Below are positions 8,573 through 17,600 of a stretch of DNA of 64,000 nucleotides, in pieces. The stretch is from Moraxella catarrhalis (GTDB lineage: Bacteria > Pseudomonadota > Gammaproteobacteria > Pseudomonadales > Moraxellaceae). The notes under the pieces are model-generated. The model was not told the DNA's origin, did no database searches, and was given only the letters and a program-made list of their open reading frames with translations. The first letter of the stretch is position 1; each line of letters begins with the position of its first letter. The translations under genes were made by a program, and so were the position numbers. Location: positions 1 to 64,000 of the forward strand of contig NZ_LXHE01000022.1 of assembly GCF_001656295.1 (NCBI RefSeq), written 5' to 3'.

Positions 8573-9304
8573 TTATAACCGACCGCCAAATGAAAAACGG
8601 CTACCAGGGTGCCACATATTCACAAAAGTGACAGGCTGCCCTTGGGATTTGGTGTGCCGAGCATGCAAGAGTGCGGGCTCATACGCTTGTATTTGCAGCG
8701 CTTCACAGACATTGATGGGTGCAAGCTTGGCTTGGATTTGATAATCGCCATACTCAAGTGGCACATGGTCAATCAAATAATCACTGGTATTGATACTGCT
8801 AAAATCTTGATTGATAAAATCAGGAATGATGGCAGCATTCACCCAGCGATCTTCATATTGAATGGGTAGGTCGTCGCCATAATGCACGATACACACCTGA
8901 TAGAGTTTGTCAGTGTGAGCAGGCTGACTGTGAAAAAACAGCGCATTCAGCCAATGATTTTCAGGTTGATTCAATGCCTCAAAATCAAGCGTCTTTTGTG
9001 CGATCACTTGAGCGCGATAGTGATTAAATCGCTCATTGATATCTTTGGCGATATTGCGAATTTCAATATGGGCATTATTGTACTTTTGCTGAGCCACATA
9101 GGTGCCCGAACCTTGACGACGCTCCAACACACGCTCAGCTTCAAGTTCTTTGACCGCGCGATTGACTGTCATGCGTGATACGCCAAAATCTTCAGCAAGC
9201 GTAATCTCAGCAGGAATGGCGGTGCCAGAAGCCCAAGTGCCAGCATGAATATTGTCCAAAATGGCATTTTTGATGCGCAAATAAGCAGGGGTTTTGTTTG
9301 ACAT
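8573..9304 (-). CDS. GntR-family transcriptional regulator, HutC subfamily
   Basis: The protein has 243 residues. Residues 1-70 form the winged helix of GntR regulators (AYLRIKNAILDNI, then GTAIPAE, FGVSRMTVNRAVKEL, and RRQGSGTYVA), and residues 90-243 are a UTRA ligand-binding domain ending WHPGSRFSFGGRL. That ending and the length match HutC, the repressor of histidine use whose ligand is urocanate. No hut gene lies nearby: the neighbours are a helicase gene and a glutamate-synthase-like gene, so the ligand cannot be fixed from context. A clear terminator follows. It may control itself or the divergent gene at 9612. The subfamily is well supported; the exact role is inferred. Confidence 0.85.
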   Translation of the reverse strand: MSNKTPAYLRIKNAILDNIHAGTWASGTAIPAEITLAEDFGVSRMTVNRAVKELEAERVLERRQGSGTYVAQQKYNNAHIEIRNIAKDINERFNHYRAQVIAQKTLDFEALNQPENHWLNALFFHSQPAHTDKLYQVCIVHYGDDLPIQYEDRWVNAAIIPDFINQDFSSINTSDYLIDHVPLEYGDYQIQAKLAPINVCEALQIQAYEPALLHARHTKSQGQPVTFVNMWHPGSRFSFGGRL

Positions 9305-9524
9305 AATCGGCTAATGAACCAAATGAGGCGGAATGATGCGTGATGATAAATCACTGAAATTCTTGCCATTGTAGCCAATATTTGAGTAAAAATAAAGCGG
9401 CTAAATGCTGATTTTTATAATAATTTAAAATCGCGTACTAAAACTTTGGATTGTTTGGATTAAGATTTATCAAAATCTTTGATGACTTTATTACTATTGG
9501 CAAATTATTATGATAAATTAGCTA

Positions 9525-9533
9525 TGTTATAAT
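9525..9533 (+). promoter_or_regulatory. Extended -10 promoter element for the glutamate-synthase-like gene
   Basis: TGTTATAAT at 9525-9533 combines a TG extension with a perfect TATAAT, about 80 bases before the start at 9612. No good -35 stands at the right distance, as expected for this promoter class. The rest of the 9305-9611 region is AT-rich and otherwise empty. Confidence 0.5.
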
Positions 9534-9611
9534 AGCCAAATATCAGCGACTGACAGAATGTGTTTATTTAATCTGTGTCTCGTTTTATATCACAAATAAC
9601 CTGATTGCCTC

Positions 9612-11312
9612 ATGACATCATCAAAGACACCCTCAAAACCTTCTCAAGATTCAGCCAATTATCTATTTTTGGTCTTGCCACGCTTTGCGCTCCTTTGGGT
9701 CTGTGTGGCGCTGATTCCTGTTTCGATTTTATTTAAAATTTGGTGGCTGCTTTTTATCGCCACTTGCTTAACTTGTCTTGGTATTTATAATATCAACCAA
9801 AAGCGTCATGCGATTTTGCGTAATTATCCCATCAGTGGGCACATTCGCTTTTTGTTTGAAAATTTTCGTCCAGAAGTGCGTCAATATTTCATCGAAGGTG
9901 ATCGTGAAGAAGTGCCATTTTCACGGATGCAGCGCTCGATTGTGTATCAGCGCGCCAAAGATGTTGATAGCACGACTGCGTTTGGTAGTTTGAATGACTT
10001 GACCAAGCCTGGTACGGATTGGTTTTTGCATTCAGGCAGAAGCCACAAGATCAGCGATCATGATTTTCGTGTGCGCGTGGGCGGTGATCGCTGTGAGCAG
10101 CCTTATGACTTATCGGTGTTTAATATCTCGGCGATGAGTTTTGGCGCGCTGTCCGCGGCGGCGATTGAGTCGCTGAATAAAGGTGCCAAAGAAGGCGGTT
10201 TTGCGCATGATACAGGTGAGGGGAGTATTAGCCCTTATCACCAAAAGTATGGCGGTGATCTGATTTGGCAATTGGGCACAGCTTATTTTGGCTGCCGTGA
10301 TGAAAATGGACGCTTTAATCCTGAGACTTTTCGTCAAAGAGCGACACTGCCCCAAGTCAAAATGATCGAAATTAAACTGTCACAAGGCGCCAAGCCTGGT
10401 AAAGGCGGCGTATTACCTGCCTCAAAGATTACCCAAGAAATTGCTTTGACGCGTGACATTCCGATGGGGATTGACTGCATCTCACCGCCAACCCATCCAG
10501 AATTTAGCACGCCCACTGAGCTTGTACATTTTTGGCAGCGTGTGCGTGAGCTGTCTGGCGGTAAGCCTGTGGGGTTTAAGCTGTGTATCGGCATGCCTTG
10601 GGAGTTTATGGCAATTGTCAAAGCCATGATCAAAGAAGATAACTACCCAGATTTTATCGTCGTCGATGGGGCAGAAGGCGGCACAGGTGCAGCGCCTGTT
10701 GAGTTCATGGACTCGGTTGGCATGCCTTTGGTGGACGCTTTGATTTTTGTTCAAAATACGTTGGTTGGTGCAGGTATTCGTGATAAGATCAAAGTCGGCG
10801 TGAGCGGTAAAGTGATTTCAGGATTCGACATCGCAAGAATGATGAGCTTAGGCGCTGATTGGTGTAATTCAGCGCGTGGCTTTATGTTTGCGGTTGGCTG
10901 TATTCAGTCGCGTTCATGCCACACCAACAAATGCCCAACTGGCGTGGCGACCCAAGATCCCGTCCGCCAAAAAGCCATTGATGTCCCTGATAAATCACGA
11001 CGCGTGGCAAATTTCCATCAAAATACACTCAAGGCACTCGCTGAAATCGTCGGCTCTGCAGGGCTTTGGCATCCATCAGAGCTAAAACCACATCACATTG
11101 TACGCCGACAACCAGATGGCTGGATTAAGCTGTTATCTGAGCATTATCAATTCATCGAAACAGGTTCGCTATTAACGGGTGACTGCGGTCGCCGTGTGTT
11201 AGATGATATGTGGAAGCTTGCCGATCCAAACAGCTTTCAGGCGATGACGATTGCAGATAAGATTGTTGGTGCTGAAAATAAACGCAACCGCACGATAGAA
11301 AGTCTGTATTAA
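9612..11312 (+). CDS. Membrane-anchored FMN-binding glutamate synthase family protein
   Basis: The protein has 566 residues. It begins with two hydrophobic segments (about residues 20-65), then a domain of about 430 residues homologous to the central FMN/3Fe-4S part of glutamate synthase (PF01645-type): SAMSFGALS, GEGSISPYH, KPGKGGVLPASKI, VVDGAEGGTGAAP, and the Cys cluster in CIQSRSCHTNKCPTGVAT. The amidotransferase domain of true GltB is missing, so it cannot use glutamine by itself; members of this group have no well-established substrate. Some archaeal and bacterial relatives carry ferredoxin domains. Neighbours give no clue. The start is the first ATG of the frame; a perfect -10 lies upstream and a terminator follows. 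Confidence 0.88.
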   Translation: MTSSKTPSKPSQDSANYLFLVLPRFALLWVCVALIPVSILFKIWWLLFIATCLTCLGIYNINQKRHAILRNYPISGHIRFLFENFRPEVRQYFIEGDREEVPFSRMQRSIVYQRAKDVDSTTAFGSLNDLTKPGTDWFLHSGRSHKISDHDFRVRVGGDRCEQPYDLSVFNISAMSFGALSAAAIESLNKGAKEGGFAHDTGEGSISPYHQKYGGDLIWQLGTAYFGCRDENGRFNPETFRQRATLPQVKMIEIKLSQGAKPGKGGVLPASKITQEIALTRDIPMGIDCISPPTHPEFSTPTELVHFWQRVRELSGGKPVGFKLCIGMPWEFMAIVKAMIKEDNYPDFIVVDGAEGGTGAAPVEFMDSVGMPLVDALIFVQNTLVGAGIRDKIKVGVSGKVISGFDIARMMSLGADWCNSARGFMFAVGCIQSRSCHTNKCPTGVATQDPVRQKAIDVPDKSRRVANFHQNTLKALAEIVGSAGLWHPSELKPHHIVRRQPDGWIKLLSEHYQFIETGSLLTGDCGRRVLDDMWKLADPNSFQAMTIADKIVGAENKRNRTIESLY

Positions 11313-11396
11313 TAAAACTAAGGGTAACATAAATTGACCAAGATAGACACCCTTTAAATTGATGTCAAGCAATCAGAGGTTTCATGTGAAACCATC

Positions 11397-11429
11397 AAAA
11401 AAGCCAAGTTAACACCACCTTGGCTTTTT
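11397..11429. terminator. Bidirectional rho-independent terminator
   Basis: AAGCCAAG at 11401-11408 pairs with CTTGGCTT at 11419-11426, flanked by A and T tracts. It separates the converging glutamate-synthase-like gene and tatC and would work on either strand. Confidence 0.85.
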
Positions 11430-11515
11430 ATTTTGAAGGTATGTTCTTAGTGTTGATTTGATTGCAATTGATTTGATTTTTAAGGAAAAATGGTTGGTTT
11501 TAGGCGGCGTTTGTC

Positions 11516-12259
11516 CTATGGTGCTTTGGGTGTTTTGACTAATAATTTTGCCATGATAAGCCCAAGTTCAAACAGTAAACACATCGGAATGGCAAGCATG
11601 AGCATACTGGCGCCATCAGGCGGCGTCACCACGGCAGCCACCGCAAAGCAGCCCACGATGATATAGCGGCGCTTATCTGCAAGGCTTGTAACTGTGACAA
11701 GGCGCATCAGCACCAAAATCAGCGTCACGACCGGAATCTCAAACATGATACCAAAAACCAAAAACAGCTTCATCACAAAGCTAAGATAGCTGTCAATATC
11801 GGTCATCGGTAAGACATTATCAGGGGCAAACATGATAAAAAACTTAAGCGCAGGCACAAGCACAACAAAATACGCAAAAGCCACACCAATATAAAACAAA
11901 GCGATGGACGAAAATAATAAGGGTAAGGCGGCGCGCTTTTCATGTTTATAAAGCCCAGGCGAGATAAAGCCCCAAAGCTGAGCTAAGATAAACGGAACAG
12001 TCACAAAAAGCGCAATAAAAAACGTCAATCGAATCGGTGCAAGAAATCCAGAGGCAACATCAGTCGCAATCAAGCTTGCCTCACTGGGCAGAAGAGCCAC
12101 CAAAGGATCTGAGATAAAATCATAAAGCTCGCGGCTAAAACCAACCAATGCCAAAAAGACAACCAAAACTGCCAAAAATATGCGGATAAATCGTCCACGC
12201 AGTTCGATAAAATGTGACATCAGCGGCGTGTCATCTGTGGGTAAGTCAGCTTGATTCAT
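11516..12259 (-). CDS. tatC: Sec-independent protein translocase subunit TatC
   Basis: This is the six-helix core of the twin-arginine translocase, which recognises Tat signal peptides and exports folded proteins. The protein has 247 residues, the usual length. It begins MNQADLPTDDTPLMSHFIELRGR with the conserved ELR motif near residue 20, and contains the FxxP/PGLY type stretch ISPGLYKHEKRAALP (near 100), then six hydrophobic segments. The start overlaps the tatB stop by four bases (ATGA), so the genes are translationally coupled. One obvious local client is the Tat signal of EfeB at 4427. Confidence 0.96.
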   Translation of the reverse strand: MNQADLPTDDTPLMSHFIELRGRFIRIFLAVLVVFLALVGFSRELYDFISDPLVALLPSEASLIATDVASGFLAPIRLTFFIALFVTVPFILAQLWGFISPGLYKHEKRAALPLLFSSIALFYIGVAFAYFVVLVPALKFFIMFAPDNVLPMTDIDSYLSFVMKLFLVFGIMFEIPVVTLILVLMRLVTVTSLADKRRYIIVGCFAVAAVVTPPDGASMLMLAIPMCLLFELGLIMAKLLVKTPKAP

Positions 12260-12804
12260 AGGGTTTGGTTAGGTTGATTCAATAAAGGATCGGCAGCATA
12301 ATTGGGCAAATGAGGCGCAGGCGGCAGGCGACGACGTCGGTCATAGTCGCTCAACAAAAACCAGCGGTTAGTCATCGGTAGCGTGATCGCTGTGGCGATG
12401 GCATGGGCTTCTTGACGATTTTTGTCGTCAGATGATGCCAGATTGTGCTGATGCGAGGCATTGTGTGTTGGTGAATCGCTCTGCCATGCGTCCATAGTTT
12501 GTCGTTTGGAGGTTTGCAAAGTCGCTTCGGTGCGATTGAGCGACTGCTGTAAAGCATCCATCTGAGCCTTCATACGTGCTTCAGACTGGCGAATCTCATC
12601 AAGCTCTTTTTTGAGGAGTTCTTGGGTCTCTAGCAGTTGCAGCTCGCTGGTGATCTCGCTTTGTAGTCTTTGACTGGCACGGCGAAAATTGCCATACCAT
12701 CGCCCAAGCGTGCGTGCAGCGACAGGCAGTTTTTCAGGACCCAAAACAATCAAGGCAATGATACCAAATAAGGTCAGCTCAAAAAACCCAAGGCTTCCAA
12801 TCAT
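12256..12804 (-). CDS. tatB: Sec-independent protein translocase subunit TatB
   Basis: The protein has 182 residues. A single N-terminal membrane segment (about residues 6-22, FFELTLFGIIALIVLGPEKLP) with the conserved Glu8 and GPEKLP motif is followed by an amphipathic helix and a long coiled-coil-like region (about 35-100, rich in Gln, Glu and Leu), then a polar tail. This is the TatB pattern, longer than TatA. It sits eight bases after tatA and overlaps tatC by four bases. TatB binds Tat signals together with TatC. Confidence 0.95.
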   Translation of the reverse strand: MIGSLGFFELTLFGIIALIVLGPEKLPVAARTLGRWYGNFRRASQRLQSEITSELQLLETQELLKKELDEIRQSEARMKAQMDALQQSLNRTEATLQTSKRQTMDAWQSDSPTHNASHQHNLASSDDKNRQEAHAIATAITLPMTNRWFLLSDYDRRRRLPPAPHLPNYAADPLLNQPNQTL

Positions 12805-12812
12805 AGTAAAAC

Positions 12813-13037
12813 TTAGCTATTGTCTTTGGTTTTTTCGACTTTGACTTCTTCGGCAATAATGACTTTTTCATCATTATTATTAGCAATTTTTGGCTTGTCT
12901 TCTTCTTTGACGGCATCTTTAAATCCTTTTACCGCACTGCCCAAGTCTTTGCCAGCATTTTTTAATTTGCTGGTGCCAAAGACAATGACCACCACCACAA
13001 GTAAAATTAACCAGTGCGTAATAGAAAGTGAACCCAT
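12813..13037 (-). CDS. tatA: Sec-independent protein translocase subunit TatA
   Basis: The protein has 74 residues. It has the short N-terminal membrane helix ([20 protein letters not shown], residues 8-27) and the FGTSKLKN hinge, then an amphipathic helix ([15 protein letters not shown]) and an acidic/basic tail, the standard TatA layout. TatA forms the translocation pore or membrane-thinning assembly. It is the first of tatA-tatB-tatC and lies 62 bases after the hisIE stop, so it may share that transcript. Confidence 0.95.
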   Translation of the reverse strand: MGSLSITHWLILLVVVVIVFGTSKLKNAGKDLGSAVKGFKDAVKEEDKPKIANNNDEKVIIAEEVKVEKTKDNS

Positions 13038-13099
13038 AAACTACCCCTTAATTGTCTTAATTATCGTTAAAAATTAGTAAGCTAAGCTTAATTATAGTG

Positions 13100-13888
13100 C
13101 TATTTTGTACGACTGTTCTTTTCTTCGATGCCTGAGATACCAAAGCGACGCACCAGCTCATTGATGACATCTTGAACAGACAGCCCTAATGCTGATAATG
13201 CCACCATTTGATGGAACCAAGTATCTGCCACTTCATAGACCAAGTCATGCGCCATCTCATCGCAGTTTTCATCAGCGTTTTTGGCACGCTCAAGCTCTTT
13301 GGCGGCGATGATGCTCTCAACTGCTTCTTCGCCCACTTTTTCTAGGATTTTATTTAACCCTTTGTGATATAAGCTTGCCACATACGAGCTGTCTTTATCG
13401 GCGGATTTACGCTCATCTAATATCGCATCAAGACTTGCCAGGACATCAGATGACGACTGATTTGTCACAGCTATACTGTCATCATCAGCGGCTGTCGGCT
13501 GATTTTCCCCATAAATTTGACTGGGATCTTTGATGACATCACTGATGATTTGCCATTCGCCTTGATCATCAAGCTGTTTAAAAAAACACGACTCGCGCCC
13601 TGTATGGCAAGCGATACCGCCGATTTGAGTGATGGACAAAATGATCACATCACTGTCACAATCGGTAAAAATGCCATGAACAATCTGCGTATGACCTGAA
13701 GTTTCACCTTTATGCCAAAGCTTGCCGCGCGAACGCGAAAAGTACACCGCTTCTTTGGTCTCATAAGTGAGCTTGAGCGCTTCTTTATTTTGCCAAGCCA
13801 CCATCATCACGCGTCCTGTTTCTCGGTCTTGTGCGATGGCAGGAATAAGTCCGTCGTCATTGAATTTTAGGGTTTCAAGCCAGTTCAT
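13100..13888 (-). CDS. hisIE: Bifunctional phosphoribosyl-AMP cyclohydrolase / phosphoribosyl-ATP pyrophosphatase
   Basis: Two histidine-synthesis steps are joined in one protein of 262 residues. Residues 1-115 are HisI, with the zinc and catalytic residues in [16 protein letters not shown] and the CDSD and [10 protein letters not shown] motifs. Residues of about 150-262 are HisE, with [15 protein letters not shown] and a [16 protein letters not shown] stretch. A linker rich in Asp and Ser (about 115-150) makes it longer than the 203-residue E. coli fusion. No other his gene is in the window. tatABC follows on the same strand. Confidence 0.95.
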   Translation of the reverse strand: MNWLETLKFNDDGLIPAIAQDRETGRVMMVAWQNKEALKLTYETKEAVYFSRSRGKLWHKGETSGHTQIVHGIFTDCDSDVIILSITQIGGIACHTGRESCFFKQLDDQGEWQIISDVIKDPSQIYGENQPTAADDDSIAVTNQSSSDVLASLDAILDERKSADKDSSYVASLYHKGLNKILEKVGEEAVESIIAAKELERAKNADENCDEMAHDLVYEVADTWFHQMVALSALGLSVQDVINELVRRFGISGIEEKNSRTK

Positions 13889-14092
13889 ATCAGTTTATGC
13901 CAAGGTTTTGGTATGACGGCATTAAAATCGGTCATCAAAATTATGACAAATCTTACGCCAAAAATGTGTCAATCTAATGACGAATGAGCTTAGGCAAAAT
14001 AAAATCAGTATTTTATAGACACCTTGGTTCGTCAATTGAGATGATAGTGCTATTGTAACGCTTGCTAAGAGCTAAGTAAAGGCAAAGGGTGC

Positions 14093-14121
14093 TTGTTTTG
14101 GCAAGTTTAATCTGCTATAAT
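14093..14121 (+). promoter_or_regulatory. Promoter of rpmI-rplT
   Basis: TTGTTT at 14093-14098 and a perfect TATAAT at 14116-14121 are 17 bases apart. The implied leader of about 80 bases contains a small hairpin (GTTGG 14175-14179 with CCAAC 14184-14188) and a possible one near 14142-14157; ribosomal-protein autoregulation by L20 is a plausible but unproven use. Confidence 0.75.
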
Positions 14122-14207
14122 TTGCGTCCCACCTTCCGTCAGTGCCCGTATGGCATTAGGCAAAAAGGTTCATTGTTGGGATACCAACTTTAATTTAAGA
14201 GGTTATT

Positions 14208-14399
14208 ATGAAACTTAAAACCAAACGTGGTGCCGCCAAGCGTTTCAAAAAAACTGCCAATGGCTTCAAGCGTAAGCAAGCATTCAAGCGTCACATTTTG
14301 ACCAAAAAATCTCCAAAGCGTATCCGTCAATTGCGTGGTTGCGTTATGGTTCATGCATCAGACGTGGCTTCAATCCGTCGTATGTGCCCATACATCTAA
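14208..14399 (+). CDS. rpmI: 50S ribosomal protein L35 (bL35)
   Basis: This is a 63-residue, very basic protein with the L35 pattern: [16 protein letters not shown] at the start, [24 protein letters not shown] in the middle, and a final MCPYI as in gamma-proteobacterial L35. The AAGAGG ribosome site is six bases upstream. rplT follows after 29 bases. The usual partner infC is not upstream; the divergent hisIE gene is. Confidence 0.97.
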   Translation: MKLKTKRGAAKRFKKTANGFKRKQAFKRHILTKKSPKRIRQLRGCVMVHASDVASIRRMCPYI

Positions 14400-14428
14400 T
14401 CAACTTTTGGATATTTTAGGAGAATAAC

Positions 14429-14785
14429 ATGGCTCGTGTAAAACGTGGTGTACAAGCAAATCGCCGTCATAAAAAAGTTCTAGCTCGTGCAAAAGGTTAC
14501 TATGGTGCACGCTCTCGTGTGTATCGTGTCGCTGTACAGGCTGTCATGAAAGCTGGTCAATACGCATACCGTGACCGCCGTAACAAAAAGCGTTCTTTCC
14601 GCCGTTTGTGGATTGCTCGTATCAACGCTGGTGCTCGTCTAAATGGTCTAAGCTACAGCCGCCTGATTAATGGTCTTAAAAAGGCAAATGTTGAAATTGA
14701 CCGTCGCATTTTGGCCGATATCGCCATGCATGATGCGGCTGCCTTTACTGCCATTACCGAAAAAGCAAAAGCTGCTTTGGCATAA
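14429..14785 (+). CDS. rplT: 50S ribosomal protein L20 (bL20)
   Basis: The protein has 118 residues, the standard L20 length. It begins [18 protein letters not shown] and has the long basic N-terminal helix and the compact C-terminal part. A strong AGGAG site precedes it. L20 is needed early in large-subunit assembly and represses its own operon in E. coli. A terminator follows at 14851. Confidence 0.97.
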   Translation: MARVKRGVQANRRHKKVLARAKGYYGARSRVYRVAVQAVMKAGQYAYRDRRNKKRSFRRLWIARINAGARLNGLSYSRLINGLKKANVEIDRRILADIAMHDAAAFTAITEKAKAALA

Positions 14786-14850
14786 TCGTTGCTTTGGCAT
14801 AATCATAGAGTGTGATGGTTAGTCAACCATCACACTTAGGATTATCACCC

Positions 14851-14887
14851 AAAAACCATAATACATCATTGTATTATGGTTTTTTTA
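14851..14887 (+). terminator. Rho-independent terminator of rpmI-rplT
   Basis: AAAACCATAATAC (14852-14864) pairs with GTATTATGGTTTT (14871-14883), followed by a T run. A second perfect stem of about 12 bp (14809-14820 with 14825-14836) lies just before it without a T run. Confidence 0.85.
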
Positions 14888-14983
14888 TTGCTTGATTTAT
14901 GGATATGAACTTAAGACATGAGCCTAACTGGTTGGTATTGATTTATTTATTTACATTAGCTCACAATATTGATGGAAAGTATT

Positions 14984-15006
14984 AACATGTATTTAAAATA
15001 TATGTT
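14984..15006 (+). promoter_or_regulatory. NsrR-type operator at the norB promoter
   Basis: Two 11-base arms around one central A read AACATGTATTT and, on the other strand, AACATATATTT (10 of 11 the same). This is the layout of NsrR operators in gamma- and beta-proteobacteria. A TATACT at 15006-15011 overlaps its right edge, so a bound repressor would cover the promoter. norB starts about 165 bases downstream. Confidence 0.75.
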
Positions 15007-15171
15007 ATACTTTGCTTGTTAATCAATCATCGCTGACTTTAATTGTGCCTTTTCATCATTTTGATGATAACTGTTGAGCCAGTCAATGGATAACAGCAAG
15101 TATAAACCAGCCATTATTCAAGCGAATGATATATGTTTCATCCACCTAATGACACTATGAGGAGTATGGCA

Positions 15172-17448
15172 ATGGGTGAATATAAAAAACATTGGTGGGG
15201 GCTTATCATTACACTGATTATCGCCTTCATCTTATTGGGTTGGGGCGGTTTTGAGATTTACCGCACCACTCCGCCCATTCCTGATAAGTTCGTTGACTCA
15301 TCAGGTCAAACTTTAATCACAAAACAAGACATTTTAGACGGTCAATCCGCTTGGCAATCGACAGGCGGCATGCAGTTGGGTTCAGTCTATGGTCACGGTG
15401 CGTATCAAGCCCCTGACTGGACAGCCGATTGGTTGCATCGTGAGCTGGTCGCATGGCTTAACATCAAAGCCCAAGCCGATTATGGCAAGGCGTTTGATGA
15501 GCTGACCAGCATTGAAAAAATGGGCTTACAACAACAGCTCAAAGAAGAGTACCGTGGCAGTGGCATGGGGTCAGATAACACGGTGATGTTATCCGACACT
15601 CGCATAGCAGCGATTAACCAAGTTGCACCTTATTACATTGATTTATATGGCGATACCCCAGAGCTTGCCAGCTCTCGTGAAAGTTTTGCCATGAAAAATA
15701 ACACATTACCTGATTTGACGGCTCGTCAAAATCTGGCTCATTTTTATTTCTGGACAGCGTGGACATCGTCCGCCAACCGCCCAGGAACGGTTGCCACTTA
15801 TACCAACAACTGGCCGCATGAACCTTTAATTGACAATGTGCCTACCGCTGAAAATGTGATGTGGTCGATTGCCAGTGTGGTGTTCTTATTGGCAGGCATT
15901 GGTCTTTTGATTTGGGGTTGGGCATTCTTGCACAAACAAGAAGAAGATGACATTAAATTAACCGTACCAAAACAAGACCCATTAAGCTTAATTGAGCTAA
16001 CACCCTCACAAAAAGCCTTAGCCAAATACGCCTTTTTGGTGGTGGCGTTGTTTGTGGTGCAGATATTCTTAGGGGGCTTTGTGGCTCACTATACCATTGA
16101 AGGTCAAGACTTCTATGGCATTCCTGTGTCTGATTTTATCCCTTATTCTTTGGCTCGTACTTGGCACATTCAATCTGCCTTGTTCTGGATTGCCACCGCC
16201 TTTTTGGCAATCGGTTTGTTTGTTACGCCCATCATTCATGGCGGTAAAGACCCCAAATATCAAAAGCTTGGGGTGGATTTGTTATGGGTGGCGTTAATCA
16301 TTGTGGTGGTTGGCTCATACATCGGTCAATACCTTGCCATTGCTCACATCATGCCTGCTCATCTTAACTTTTGGTTTGGTCATCAAGGCTATGAATTTAT
16401 TGATTTAGGGCGTTTTTGGCAAATCCTAAAATGGGTTGGGGTGTTATTCTGGCTGGTCTTGATGTTGCGTGGTGTGATGGCTGGCTTTAAAGGTGAAGGC
16501 GATAAGAACCTGTTGTTCATCTTTGTTGCTTCTGTGGTTTGTGTGGGCTTATTTTATGGCTCAGGCTTGTTTTACGGCGAACATACCCCGATTGCCATCA
16601 TGGAATACTGGCGTTGGTGGGTGGTGCATTTATGGGTAGAAGGGTTCTTTGAAGTCTTTGCCACAGTGTCCATTGCCTTTATTTTTTATAACTTAGGTTT
16701 GGTGAGCAAAAAAATCGCCACAGGCTCTTCAATTGCATCAGCTGCCTTGTTTTTATTGGGCGGTGTGCCTGGCACATTCCACCACTTATATTTCACAGGC
16801 ACAACCACGCCAATCATGGCAATCGGTGCGTCATTTAGTGCTTTGGAAGTGGTGCCTTTGATTGTCTTGGGTTATGAAGGTTATGAACACTGGTCAATGC
16901 AACGCCATGCCAAATGGATGGAGCGTTTAAAATGGCCTGTGCTGTGCTTTGTTGCCGTGGCATTTTGGAACATGTTGGGGGCAGGTGTGTTTGGTTTTAT
17001 GATTAACCCACCCATCTCACTGTTTTATCTGCAAGGTCTGAACACCACACCTGTCCACGCTCACGCAGCTTTATTTGGCGTGTATGGCTTCTTGGCATTG
17101 GGCTTTGTGCTGTTGATTGTGCGTTATTTGCGTCCTGAATATCGCTTCAGTGATAAATTGATGAAAACTGGCTTTTGGGGATTAAACCTTGGCCTGTTAC
17201 TGATGATTTTTACCAGCTTGTTGCCAATTGGTATCTATCAAGCCTATGCGTCTATCACCGAAGGCTTGTGGTATGCCAGAAGTGAAGGCTTCTTACAACA
17301 AGACTTTTTAGAAACATTGCGTTGGGTGCGTACCTTTGGTGATGTGGTCTTTATCATCGGTGGCGTGAGCATCGCTTTACAGGTGGTCAAATTGGTATTT
17401 GGTCAATCGCCAAAACACCCAAAACATGACACACCCATCACAGACTAA
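15172..17448 (+). CDS. norB: Quinol-dependent nitric oxide reductase (single-subunit qNOR)
   Basis: This enzyme reduces NO to N2O in the cytoplasmic membrane with electrons from quinol. With the start at ATG 15172 it has 758 residues, as in other qNOR proteins. That start has TGAGGAG seven bases upstream; the ATG at 15166 is too close to it and the frame reaches back further to 15133. An N-terminal region of about 250 residues holds a fused cytochrome-c-like domain lacking a haem motif between two membrane segments, and the remainder is the twelve-helix NorB core with conserved His (HIQSALFWIA, FWFGHQGYEF, HLWVEGFFEV, GTFHHLYF, HAHAALFGVYG). A very strong terminator follows. It faces nsrR and has its own NsrR-type operator. 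Confidence 0.96.
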   Translation: MGEYKKHWWGLIITLIIAFILLGWGGFEIYRTTPPIPDKFVDSSGQTLITKQDILDGQSAWQSTGGMQLGSVYGHGAYQAPDWTADWLHRELVAWLNIKAQADYGKAFDELTSIEKMGLQQQLKEEYRGSGMGSDNTVMLSDTRIAAINQVAPYYIDLYGDTPELASSRESFAMKNNTLPDLTARQNLAHFYFWTAWTSSANRPGTVATYTNNWPHEPLIDNVPTAENVMWSIASVVFLLAGIGLLIWGWAFLHKQEEDDIKLTVPKQDPLSLIELTPSQKALAKYAFLVVALFVVQIFLGGFVAHYTIEGQDFYGIPVSDFIPYSLARTWHIQSALFWIATAFLAIGLFVTPIIHGGKDPKYQKLGVDLLWVALIIVVVGSYIGQYLAIAHIMPAHLNFWFGHQGYEFIDLGRFWQILKWVGVLFWLVLMLRGVMAGFKGEGDKNLLFIFVASVVCVGLFYGSGLFYGEHTPIAIMEYWRWWVVHLWVEGFFEVFATVSIAFIFYNLGLVSKKIATGSSIASAALFLLGGVPGTFHHLYFTGTTTPIMAIGASFSALEVVPLIVLGYEGYEHWSMQRHAKWMERLKWPVLCFVAVAFWNMLGAGVFGFMINPPISLFYLQGLNTTPVHAHAALFGVYGFLALGFVLLIVRYLRPEYRFSDKLMKTGFWGLNLGLLLMIFTSLLPIGIYQAYASITEGLWYARSEGFLQQDFLETLRWVRTFGDVVFIIGGVSIALQVVKLVFGQSPKHPKHDTPITD

Positions 17449-17479
17449 CCCTCGTGTGATGTCTAAAGTATTCGTTCTT

Positions 17480-17530
17480 ATCAACCATAAAAATTCCCCC
17501 AAAATCATTGGGGGAATTTTTATGGTTGAT
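17480..17530. terminator. Very long bidirectional terminator between norB and nsrR
   Basis: A perfect 23-bp inverted repeat (17480-17502 with 17508-17530) closes on a five-base loop and contains a CCCCC/GGGGG core with flanking A/T tracts. It serves the converging norB and nsrR. Confidence 0.88.
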
Positions 17531-17600
17531 AGTGGTTAATGGTGGTTTGAATAAATCCAGCCATCATTAGCCGCAAATGAGTCAATCACAAATGAGTAAA

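Noticed and set aside
14851-14887. Riboswitch downstream of rplT
   Set aside because: The hairpin with T run is explained as the operon terminator.
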